Both the position numbers and the translations under genes were made by a program. Below, piece after piece: positions 12,901 through 23,721 of a DNA stretch of 64,000 nucleotides. Under the pieces are notes generated by a model that was not told the DNA's origin, did not search any database, and was given only the letters and a program-made list of their open reading frames with translations. How positions within the stretch are numbered: the stretch's first letter is position 1; the number at the start of each line of letters is the position of its first letter. Origin of the DNA: Mycogone perniciosa (taxonomy: Eukaryota; Ascomycota; Sordariomycetes; Hypocreales; Hypocreaceae); assembly GCA_025331125.1 (NCBI GenBank), contig JAOALB010000009.1, positions 1 through 64,000 on the forward strand, given 5' to 3'.

Positions 12901-13296
12901 AACCGACCGGCGTTCCTGCTTAGCTACCTTGTGACGAAGCCGCTCGAAGGCAACTACAATACGTATGTGAGTGAGACATCGGGTATGCATGACGTCGACC
13001 CGAGTGACTGGGACCGATGGTGCGAGTATATCTTGTTCAAGAACATCAAGCGTGTGGGTTACGCGCGCGTCAGTCGAAGCACTATTACAGACACAGAGCT
13101 GCAGACGGCCAAGTTTGTGATCCCACGATCAGAGAGCGAGATCACACAGTTGGCAGCCCAGACAGCGGAGGAGCGAAATAATCGCGTTGAGGAGAGCCAA
13201 GTGCCTGAAGGATGGCGTTACCCGGCCATGTTTAGAGGAGAAGGCGTGAGGGATCATAGATATCATGTGTTCGACGAGCCACGGTATTTTAATTAG
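9967..13296 (+). CDS. CWH43: Cwh43: GPI-anchor lipid (ceramide) remodelling membrane protein
   Basis: Cwh43 replaces diacylglycerol with ceramide on GPI anchors and affects cell-wall integrity. Eight exons: 9967-10057, 10117-10284, 10347-10679, 10741-10867, 10965-11006, 11065-11149, 11197-11248 and 11300-13296, giving 964 residues with every junction in frame. The start gives [13 protein letters not shown]. The N-terminal third is a Frag1/PGAP2-like multi-pass domain (for example [21 protein letters not shown]). The middle is a long hydrophobic PGAP2IP-like region with many membrane helices. From about residue 688 there is an endonuclease/exonuclease/phosphatase-like domain: [16 protein letters not shown], a Glu in GLLESDLQR, and the Cwh43-type motifs [28 protein letters not shown] and [12 protein letters not shown]. 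All introns fall in the first 1.35 kb; the last 2 kb is one exon. The fused architecture is the norm for fungi, whereas animals often split these parts. Confidence 0.93.
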
Positions 13297-14472
13297 GATA
13301 CGGATACGGAGTAGGGATGGATGGATGGATTGGGGTTCCGGGATAAGGTGGGCTGGTTTGGCTCCCTGGGTCGGAAGAGCGGGATGAGGCAATGGTTTGA
13401 CGTTGAATACGGCAGCACGGATTAATGACCTGGGAGGAAAGACTATGTGCTATAATGTGTGTAGTAGAAAATAATAAGGGAACAGGTATGTAAGAATTAA
13501 TCTGACTATGCAATTGATACTGCACTTCTGTGAGCGATGCTCATCCACTGTGTTACGATGCATATCTCCACTGAGAGAAATCAGCGATGACAGATAAAAC
13601 GTCCTCCCTATTTGATACAGCCTGCGGTCAATCTGAGTCGCGTTAAAGTGTGTTTCCTTGGGTATAATTCTGCAAAGATGGTGACATCATGGATGCATAC
13701 GATCCTATTGGCCCCCAAAGTCGGCACTTCCCAGCAGAGAGAAAATGGAAAAAGATTAGTCCCCAGAAGCGCTAAATCTGCGAAGTAAAGCTGCCGGTTT
13801 TAACTTTTTACAGCGCAAATTCACCTCACTCGAAATGAAATTTCGCAAGTGAAATCTCTCACCACCTCACATTTTTATCGTATTATTCCTCTTCAACTGA
13901 GGGCCTCAGAACAGTATTTTGGACCACAGGGCCCGGATACACATAGAAATAGGACACAATAAATGAGGACTATGCCCGGGCCTTAATGTACCTATAGGTA
14001 GTGAGTGACTCGACAGTAAAATGATATGTGCGAAGTACACTGCCAGTCAACAACTGGCCGAAACTTTAGGCTTCCACTTATCTACCAGATATTATTCTGG
14101 TAACCTTTCAATAAAGGAAAAAACTCGCTTGCACTCCAAGATGGGAGAACTGATTTTCCTTCCTTCATTACAAATCAAAGCTCTCTTCTCAACAACTGCA
14201 ATCGTCGAAACTGACAATCTCTTTCATTCAAGACTTCCGAGGCAACGTTTCCTAAAAAGGTAAAGCATCCTAGACCAGTAACGTGATCACTGCACCTCGT
14301 CTAATTTACCCGATTAAACATAGTGGACTAAAGATATATCCAGAATCCACTTCCCGAAACGTCCAATTTCGTGAGAAAATACGGCAGTCAAGCCGAAGCG
14401 CTACCATCCACTGCAGCAGCGAAGAGTCCGAAGGAGAAGAAAACATCGCTTGATACCCATTCCTCACACGCA
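13297..14472. other. Intergenic, Cwh43 3' side to Ade2 promoter
   Basis: 1.2 kb between two co-oriented genes. Near the left edge lies a short GGAT tetranucleotide repeat (about 13315-13330). The remainder is AT-rich, with no reading frame showing a recognisable motif. Confidence 0.6.
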
Positions 14473-16400
14473 ATGGCAAAGAAACCAGTGATTGGCCTTC
14501 TGGGCTCCGGGCAGCTGGGGCGAATGCTTCAGGAACAAGCTGCACTTCTCGGAGTCGAGATTGTGGTGCTGGGCGAGGCCGGCAGCCCTACAACGCAGAT
14601 AAACCAAAACGACAAGCATGTCACGGGCTCATTCAATGATGCGGACAAAATTCGTGAGCTCGCCAGGCGCTGCGATATTCTTACAGTCGAGATTGAGCAT
14701 GTCGATACCGAGGTCCTTGAGGAGATTGCAACCAATGGCGTTGAGGTCGACGGTCAGATGAAGAAAGTACCCGTGCATCCATCATGGGAAACCCTGCGTC
14801 TGATCCAGGACAAGTACCTTCAAAAGGAGCATTTTGGAAAGGCAGGCTTGCCCATTGCACCGCAGGTGGCTATCGAATCGGGAGCATCTATCCAGGGCTC
14901 CCTCGAGAAGGCTGGCGAGACTTTTGGCTTCCCATTCATGCTGAAGGCTCGTAAAGGATCCTACGATGGCCGCGGCAACTTCAAAGTAAACGGGCCAGAG
15001 GACTTTGCCGAGGCTATCGGGACTATGGGAAAGCTGTCTCTTTATGCTGAAAAGTTTCAGCCCTTTAAACATGAGCTGGCCGTCATGGTTATAAGAACAG
15101 AGGATGATGAGGGTAGGCTCCGGGACGTCTTTGCTTACCCGGCAGTTGAGACGATCCATGAGGACAGCATATGCACCAAGGTGTTTTATCCTCCGCGACA
15201 AGTGACAGCAGCTGTATGCGAGGCGGCAAGAAAGGTTGCTTCTGATGTTATTCGGACGGTAAAGGGAAGGGGAGTCTTTGCTGTTGAGATGTTCCTCTTG
15301 GAGAATGGTACGTTCTCTGTAAACGGCCCCGATTGAGATGCTAATAATCCGACAGACGAGCTGGTGATTAATGAGGTTGCCCCAAGACCGTAAGTAACAC
15401 ATGAATGTTAACTCCCAATCAACTACTCATCGTCTCTGTTAGTCACAACTCCGGCCACTACACCATCGAAGCTGTGCCATCGATGTCTCAGTATCGGGCA
15501 CAGCTTTGTTCTATTCTCGACATCGTCCCTCCTTCTATTAAACTGCAGCCTCGTGTGTCCGGCGCGATTATGCTGAACATTTTAGGAGGTGCTCAGGAGG
15601 ACTCCCATGACTCGCTCGTCGATCTGACCCATTCACTCTACAACGATGACATGGATGTCTTCCTGCACTTGTACGGAAAATCATCCAAGCCTAGCCGTAA
15701 GATCGGACACATCACCGTCACCTCCTACTCCCCAGAGGCAAATATTGAACAGCTGGCAACCCCTCTGGTCAAAGAGGTCGACCGAATTCGCCAGGACCGT
15801 ATCGATGCCAAGTCAGCGCAATTGCGTCCTGGCGCCCCTGCGACCTCCCAGTCACCCGTCGCTCTCCCGGCCTCTTCTCGCAACACGGACAACCCTCTGG
15901 TAGTCGTAACCATGGGATCTGACTCAGACCTTCCTGTGCTCAAAGGCGCCTTTGAAGTTCTCGAGCGTTTCCGTGTCCCCTACGACTTCACTATCACCTC
16001 TGCCCACCGGACGCCGGAACTGATGAGCGATCTGGCCAAGTCCGCTGCTGACCGTGGTATCCGTGTTCTCATTGCGGCGGCTGGTGGTGCAGCCGCGCTC
16101 CCTGGCATGCTTGCCTCTGAGACGACTGTGCCGGTCATCGGCGTGCCTGTCAAGGCGACGCATCTTGATGGGCAGGACAGTCTCTTGAGCATTGTGCAGA
16201 TGCCGCGCGGCTGCCCCGTCGCAACGGTGGGTATTAACAACTCAACCAATGCAGGCATGTTGGCTGTTCGCATCTTGGGATCCAGTGATGCAGGATATAG
16301 GCAGGCAATGGCGGACTACATGAGAACCATGTGTGAGGAGGTTGAGGCTAAAGCCACGAGGTTGAAGGAGATTGGATGGAAAGCGTACTTAGAAAAGTAG
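14473..16400 (+). CDS. ADE2: Phosphoribosylaminoimidazole carboxylase Ade2 (PurK-PurE fusion)
   Basis: Ade2 converts AIR to CAIR in de novo purine synthesis. Three exons: 14473-15307, 15356-15389 (34 bp) and 15443-16400, giving 608 residues. The junctions restore ENDELVINEVAPRPHNSGHY, the conserved PurK ATP-grasp signature. Start: the only in-frame ATG before the nucleotide-binding loop, giving MAKKPVIGLLGSGQLGRML. The ATP-grasp part covers about residues 1-390, with KARKGSYDGRGNF and FAVEMF. A Ser/Pro/Ala linker (about 410-438) leads to the PurE mutase domain (about 440-600): VVTMGSDSDLPVLKGA, SAHRTPELM, AAAGGAAALPGMLA and NAGMLAVRIL. All key motifs are intact, so the gene should be functional. 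It is slightly longer than many fungal Ade2 proteins (about 560-575). Confidence 0.97.
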
Positions 16401-17344
16401 ACGTTCAACTTATACATTAGATTCCGTTATCCATAGCCATCCTGAATGATACCCAACCGCAAAGAGCTAGTCGAAGTAGAGTAAGCAGTATTAGTACTAC
16501 TATTGCTGTTTCACTTACAGAGTACTCGAGCAAGGTATACCTACCTGTAGAGTGCTGATCGTTATTTAGAGAAATCTTCTGGTGATACTGTTGATACGAA
16601 TCAAAATAGCCACTCATACGAAAACGTGAAACAGCAATAAGCGCAACCCTGGTAGAAATTGCGGCGATACGGGAGTTGAAAGACGATCCAGGATGACAGT
16701 TGGAGTCCTCGTACTATTATGTACTACTAGTAGTACTCCGTAGTACTCTGGCAGTTGAGCTGACCCGAGGGACCAAGAGCCGCCATAAAGCGCACTGACA
16801 CACCCCACCCAGCCACTGAACCCACTGATGAAAGGGGGGGTCCCCTGCTGTTCGTTCTAACTTCTGGCGGGCTTTCAGTTCAATGCTCTCTGTTCACCCA
16901 CCACAAGGACGGAAGCTGATAAAGCTTCCGAGCCGGACTCCAACACCCGACCTCCTGCATCCACTCCCACCAGCAGAGCTGGATTTAATAGCCCACGTCT
17001 GGGTGAACGACAGCATCGCGTCCATCCTTAGGCAGCGCTCGACTGGACTCGACGCTTTCAGGCCCGGCCGTAGACGAAGACACCAGAGAGAGTGAGAGAG
17101 CTGCGTTCCAGTTCGTGTCAGTGTCTTGCTTTGTTCGACAAGCCCAGTCCGTGGCCCGAATAACAGACAATATCGCGACGCTGGACGCTTCTAATCCTCA
17201 ACACCCGCGCCGTTCTCTGCCAGCGGCATCTGCATCTGCCATTGCTACCAGCCCTGGACCCCCTCGACCGTCCCCGAGTCCGAGAGCACTGCTCGTCGAT
17301 CGTCTCCTTGAAGCGGGCTTCTCCCCGCGCCGTTGCTGTCGACA
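16401..17344. other. Intergenic and probable 5' leader of Bck1
   Basis: 944 bp between Ade2 and the Bck1 start. It carries one TACTCCGTA copy (16734-16742) inside a GTACTAC/TAGTAC-rich patch, a G run (about 16835), and a C-rich segment just before the start codon (about 17200-17340) that is probably transcribed leader. Confidence 0.6.
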
Positions 17345-20300
17345 ATGTATCAGGGCAGCCAAAGACATGTCTCGGGCAATGATCCCACAAGGCCCTTCCA
17401 AATGCCTCCTCCGCCCATGTCTCCTCCCATGACCGGACCTCAGATGGCCAACATGATGGGTCTGCCGGGTCTGCCGCCTCCGCCGCCCCCCCGATACCCC
17501 GTGCCTGGCGCCGCACCGGCCGTCATGATCCCACCACCACCAGGTCCTCCCCCGGGAGGTGGGATGGTGCAGCCGCAGGCGTGGCATGGAAACTATGGAC
17601 GCATGTATGACGGCCGCCCGAGCTTCAGCCTGCCGCCGCCGCCGCCGTCGACCAACCAGCACCAGCCATACAACCCTACAAAGTTCCACCACCATGCAAT
17701 GTATGCCGGGCAAGCAATGGCTATGCCGCCTCCGCCCCGTCCCAGCGAAGCAATGAGCGCAACGTATATACCGACCGGCGAGACCTATGGCGAGGGCGTG
17801 GGCATCCCGGCGTTTGGCCGAGAGGAGACGACTGGCTCTCAGAACTCATGGCAGGTTGTGACCCCTCAGAGCGGGATGGAGACGAATACTACTAGCTCTC
17901 AGAACTCATGGCAGGTTGTGGCCCCCCAGAGCGGGACGGAGACGAATACCACGACGCCGATGGATGAGAGGGACCGGATGCATCTGGTAGGGAACCAAGC
18001 GGGAGGGCTATCGAATGCATCTAGTGCGACAACGGCCAGCGTACCAAGCACAATACCTCCCGAGATCGCTGCTCAATGGACTCCGGACAAGGTTTTGATA
18101 TGGTTGGCCCAGAACCAATTCTCCAAAGATTGGCAAGAAACTTTCAAGGCGCTGAATCTCTATGGTACTCAGTTTTTAGAACTGGGCAGTGCTCACGGTG
18201 GTCGTGGCAACTTCGGCATGATGCATCAGAAGGTGTACCCTCGTCTAGCGCAAGAGTGCACAGATAGTGGGACTGTATGGGACCAAGCCAGGGAAAGAGA
18301 GGAGGGAAAGCGTATGCGACGGTTGATCCGAAGCATTGTCACCGGCAGGCCGGTTGAAGCTTCCAAGGCAGTCCCCAGCCATGGTCGTAAGGAGTCGTTT
18401 ACTGCAGGGCAAGGAGGGAACTTGCCAAGTGCCGGAACGGATACGGCAGATTCACCAATTGTAAGTTTGTTATCCGCCACGGCTGAAATCGGCGTATGAG
18501 GTAGACATGGCTTGCTGATTGGTGACAGGCATTGCACAATGTGGGTTCGGCACTTGCTGTGAGGAGGTTCTCTCAGACTAGGTCAACCACCATGCCGAAT
18601 CTGATCAGCGGTACCATGGGCTCAGATGCGAGCCACCGGACAATACTGAAGAATTTGGAGATTGATGGTGGACGTCGTCAGAGCCCAACCGCTAATGAAC
18701 GATGTGTCCGCTCCGACAGTCCTAACGGCAGTCCTGGTCCCCAGCAAGTGCTCTTTCATTCCGCTACAACCCCCATTCTATCGTCATCACCTAGCTCAGT
18801 CACAAAATTTGGGCACCGCTCAAGAAACAGCACGGACTCGGCTTCATCAAATGCTGCTATTTATGGATCTGGAGTTCCCCTTGAGGCAACCACGCTGATA
18901 GGGAGGGGATTGGCAGAAGTGATGTCACCTACAAGGAGTCAGGATGGTTGCTCTAAGCAGTCTCCCCTGAATCCCGGTGAAAGATCCGCTGGATCGGATG
19001 TTCCGTCGTTGGCAAAAGACTCAAAAAGCCTCCTCAGTTTCTTATCGAGGAAAAAGAGACAACAAGTGGATGGCGCCTACCCTTCACCGGACGACCTTGA
19101 CTCTCCAACTTCTCCAGCAGCACTCCCTAAACCTCTTTCACTGCTAGGGATCTATGGATCAAATGCAAGTGATACCCACCTAGATCGATCTGATCTTGCC
19201 TCGCAGCAGAAAACAAGACGAGTGAATCCAGTGAGGATGTATGTCTTGGCTACCATGGATTTTTGGAACTACCGAATGTGTGACATCACCGAGGCCGAGA
19301 CCGCGGCAGAAGTTCGCCAGGCCATCTGCCTAAACCTTGGTCTGGCCGATTTCGAAAATTCACTAATCTTTACTACTGAGTTAGGCCAATTTGAGCATAT
19401 TGAGCCTTTAGATGACCAGAAGCTCTTAACAAACAAGCGGGTTAGGGCAGACTCCGCAGGAACTCTGAAGTTCTTCGTGATATCGCGAGATCTCGTATCC
19501 CCGAGCTTGAATAGTGGGGTGTTAACCTCGTTGTCTCCTGGATTACTTCCTCCTGGCATGGACGAAGAAGCGTATGCGCGTCTCAACGGCCGCCAGAGAT
19601 CTAGCTCTTCTCCACCTACGTCCAGGTCCAACACGTTGATAGTAGAAAAGGCGGATGACAAGGTGTTGGCCCAGGAAGCGATCGAGTACAGAGCTGAGAT
19701 GGAGAGGAAGCAACGCGAGTATCTTGCAAAGAGAAAGCAGGCTACTAAGAAAGGAAGTCCGACGGCGCCCGAGGCAGTTGCAGGCTTTGGCATTGTGGGT
19801 AGGAATGTGGACTTTGATCAGCCTCGGAACTCGCCGTATGAGGATAAAAAGCCTGATCATCTCTTCCCCCAGAGACGACCTCCAGCGCCACCGAGTGATC
19901 CTTCCGCGACACTAATCAAGGCGAATTCCCTGAGCAGGAAACCGGGACATGGCGGGCGGCATTCGAATGGTAGTGTGGAAGGATATCCTACCTCTCGATA
20001 CCCATTGTCATCTACCATCCCGGAAGTTGAAACGACAGAGGACTCTAAGAAGAGCAAACTTGGTGCGCCATCCGCAGGCGGTTTTATCGGTGCGGCATTG
20101 GTAGGCATGGGGAGAAACCTGGGAGCCATTGGGCAATCATCAGCCAACGGACTCCGAGGAATGTCTCCGCACAGGACTGCATCACAGCCAATTGCAGCTA
20201 GCAACAGCGCACAGCAGCTAGGTAAGAAAGCCATGTCTACCGTCAACTTTGGTGAACCCGGCTCGGGTAGATCGAGTCCTAGAACCGGCTCACCCAGGAC

Positions 20301-22475
20301 TCTGACATGGAGTCCCGGGAACATGCCTTTCGTTGTTCCGGACTATTCCCCCGCCGGGTCGCCATTGTTGACAGCCAAGAAGCCAGACAGTCGAACAATT
20401 ACTAAAATGAACCAAGTAGGGCAACGGCCGCCGTCGCCGGTAGAGCTTAGCCCCGGTTCGAGTCGGCCAAAGGTGGCCAACCCCTCGTCTCCTTCAGCAA
20501 ACCCCAAGTCACCCGGGCCAGACTTGGATTTCCAAGACACGGATGTTCAGTTTACCCAGGCATCACCAGCTCAACAGTCGCAGTCATCATCACAGAGTCG
20601 GCCAGGACAAGCCAACGACAGCGATGACGACTCAGATGACGGACTGTTTGCTATTCCACTGGCTGGTAGGGGTAAAGGAAAAGGAAATGCCGCGGGCGGT
20701 GGTGGGCGGGGAGGTCACATGCAGAAACCCAGCTTGACCGTGAACACCTCACGCTCTAAGAAAACGTTATCAGTATCTTTTACCTCACCCCAATCCCTGG
20801 TGAGCGCGGCCGCTGGAGACAACGCCGATGACGCCAGAGTAGGGAACGGCGCTCGCAGGACTCCTGGAACACCTGGATCAGAGACCTGGGAGTCTGACAA
20901 AGAAGGCAAGCTCAGTCGCCGCAAATCATTCATCGAGAAGGATGTGTGGGCAAATCGACCCCCAACCGATGATTTGCTCAACAATCTCGACGATTTCTTC
21001 CCCAACTATGATCTCGACGAGCCAGTTCTTGAGGATAGTGTCCCGGCGGAAGTCACAACATCCCCAATTGCAGAGGTAGAAGAGACGCCCAATCATGCCG
21101 TCCCGTCTAGTTCTGTCGCTCCCCCCCCCGTTCCGTATCAAGATACCATCAATCTTCCAGCGGCTATTCCGGCTTCAAGTCGGGCGTCGCTGTACGATAG
21201 CGGGGATACCCTAGGCTCGGACGAATCAACGCTGAAGGCATTGGAGCGCTCTGCATCTGTCCAGACAACGGCACAGAGGAGCATCCGGCGATCCGGCGGG
21301 CTTGGACGCATGAAGTCCATCCGTGAAGTTGCTCGGGGTGCTCACGAGGCCAACAAGCGATTTACCCACGCGCCGCAAAATACAGGAAATGCATCGGGCA
21401 TTATGCGTCGCAAGAGCACCAAGATGTTTAACGCCAACATTATTCAGATGCGGCCTGATCAACGTGGCAGTATGGCTATGCCACAAATCCCGCAAGATAC
21501 ACTACCCAAGCGACAGACAACATTTAGATGGTTTAAGGGTCAGCTTATCGGCAAGGGCACCTACGGCCGTGTGTACCTCGGTATGAATGCCACCACGGGT
21601 GAATTCTTGGCAGTAAAAGAGGTCGAAATCAACCATAAAGCTGCAGGTGGAGACAAGACTAAGATAAAAGAGCTTGTGGCCGCATTGGACCATGAGATCG
21701 ATACCATGCAGCATCTTGATCATGTCAACATTGTGCAGTACCTGGGATGTGAGCGGAAAGAAACCAGTATCAGCATCTTCCTGGAATATATCCCCGGTGG
21801 TAGCATTGGATCATGCCTGCGAAAGCACGGTAAATTTGAGGAACCAGTGGTATCATCGCTCACGCGGCAGACATTATCGGGGCTAGCATATTTGCACCGT
21901 GAAGGAATTCTACACAGGGACCTCAAGGCTGACAACATTTTGTTGGACCTGGATGGGACATGCAAGATCAGCGACTTTGGTATTTCCAAGAAAACCGATA
22001 ATATCTATGGAAACGATAAGACGAACAACATGCAGGGCTCCGTATTCTGGATGGCACCGGAGGTAATTCGGTCACAAGGAGAGGGTTACAGTGCCAAGGT
22101 TGATATTTGGAGTTTGGGGTGTGTGGTGTTGGAAATGTTTGCAGGACGCCGACCGTGGAGCAAGGAGGAAGCTGTCGGTGCCATCTACAAAATCGCAAAT
22201 GGAGAGACGCCGCCAATTCCTGAAGATATTCAGGAGACCATTGGGCCACTGGCAGTTGCGTTTATGATGGATTGCTTCCAAGTGTATGTACCGAGGTCTC
22301 CGCGTGGTGTTTTTGACAGAGATTTGATGCTAATGAGCGACACAGGAACCCATTTGACCGTCCAACAGCAGATGTGTTGCTCTCCCAGCATCCATTCTGT
22401 GACTTGGATCCGGGCTATAACTTCTGCGATACAGTTCTGTATAAGAAGATTAAGGAGACATACAAGGCGACATGA
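17345..22475 (+). CDS. BCK1: MAP kinase kinase kinase of the cell-wall-integrity pathway (Bck1)
   Basis: Bck1 phosphorylates the Mkk1/2 MAPKKs downstream of protein kinase C. Three exons: 17345-18460, 18529-22283 and 22346-22475, giving 1666 residues. Start MYQGSQRHVSG. The N-terminus is rich in Pro and Gly (PPPPP runs) and holds a tandem 20-residue duplication. A SAM-like segment lies at about residues 238-300 (WTPDKVLIWLAQNQFSKDW). A ubiquitin-like/Ras-association-type segment lies at about 608-690 (RMYVLATMDFWNYRMCDI). A long Ser/Pro-rich linker follows. The kinase domain spans about 1370-1655: glycine loop GKGTYGRVYLG, lysine in AVKEVE, catalytic HRDLKADN, SDFGIS and WMAPEV. The last intron sits after CFQ and splicing restores VNPFDRPTADVLL. 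The layout and C-terminal kinase match Bck1 rather than Ste11 or Ssk2. Confidence 0.93.
17837..17956 (+). repeat. Tandem 60-bp coding duplication in Bck1
   Basis: Two adjacent 60-bp units (17837-17896 and 17897-17956) differ at only a few bases. Each encodes 20 residues that begin SQNSWQVV and include PQSG and ETNT. The reading frame is kept. Confidence 0.93.
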
Positions 22476-23721
22476 GGTCCATGATAGGTAGCGAAGAGAT
22501 GGGATCATATTGGCTGAGTGCTTTTGAGAACAAATAGTGAGCTTGGCGCGACGTCCATAAAGAAGTGAGGGAGATTCTCAATGGACTTGACTTGCGAAAT
22601 TAGGATGGGAGATGTGGTGTTTGCTTTTTTTTCTTTTCTGGAAGGCATAATCTACACAGCGTGGCGGGATGAATGATTCGGTAGAACGGTATGATGGTTT
22701 TTTTTTGGGAGGGACTGAAGACAGGGAGTTGAGCGTCTCAGACGTTAGTCACAAGACATGAGGAATGTTTTTTTTTTTTGGGTGTGATTTAAAGCGTGGT
22801 TTGTGTTGTGTGAACAGGAGGTATTTCAAGAGGATAGTATCAGTTTGGGGGAAACAAGGAGTTGAGTAGGGCAGCTGATTAGTAACCATTGATAATGAAC
22901 ATTAAGTCTGCGTGTTTAGTACTGGCAGAGAACGGAGAGCCAGAATAATGCCAAAACGAGATTTGCCATGGGAATACTAGCTAGTAGTACGGAGTAATAC
23001 TCCGTACTAATATGAGTAGAATTGCTAGTACTATACGAGTAGGATTACGGAGTACTACCACTACTCCTAGTAGTCTATCGTCTAAATGTCAGATTTGTGC
23101 AATACTATTACCCGTAGGCTTCGAACAAAATTGAAGAAAATGCTATGCTTGCTTAAGCACGTACATATTAGTACCGAGTCCTTGGCGTAGCATCAGGAGC
23201 ACAGGTATATACATTATAGAAAAGCCCCCGTCCGCATACTACAAGTAGTACGAGTACTAATGTCGTACTACACCATCTACAGACTATAATAATCTCATTC
23301 TTAAAAGACCCATTGGTGGATTGGTAGCACTCCTAGCATCCTAGTTGTTGCTACTCGTAAAGTTGAGTTGATATTGCCCTTTGCCGTCCTATGCCTGTCG
23401 GGGTGTGTATGATTCCCTGTCGGCCTGGATGTTGTCGTCACACCCTCCTTCTGCTAACATACCTGAGCTTGTGGCGCGATGGATGGTGGCTGAACGGTTT
23501 CTTCAACATTCTTGAAGCGCATGCGTTCTAGCCACAAAGAATGCGTTGCTCCTCCTGTTTGCTATGTTGATTCATGTTCGTCTGCTCAATTGCTGTTTCT
23601 CTGGTTGATTCGAACGAGTATTACTGGTCGGGCTGATCTCGGCATCCCGGCTAACAGGAAGCAGCCGCTTCTTGGCTTCATCTCCAACAAGCGTCTCCGT
23701 AGCGGCTCGCTCATCGTCACG
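22476..23721. other. Intergenic between Bck1 and the GH47 gene, with palindromic motifs
   Basis: About 1.25 kb. The left part has three T runs (near 22626, 22698, 22769), probably in the Bck1 3' region. At 22988-23006 TACGGAGTA and TACTCCGTA face each other across one base; a further copy lies at 23046-23054 with many TAGTA/TACTA steps between. In-frame codons before the GH47 start (from an ATG at 23521) could extend that protein, but I treat them as leader. Confidence 0.6.

Noticed and set aside
22988..23006. Inverted repeat considered as a transposon end or terminator
   Set aside because: It is one more pairing of the dispersed TACGGAGTA motif, with no element or target duplication around it.
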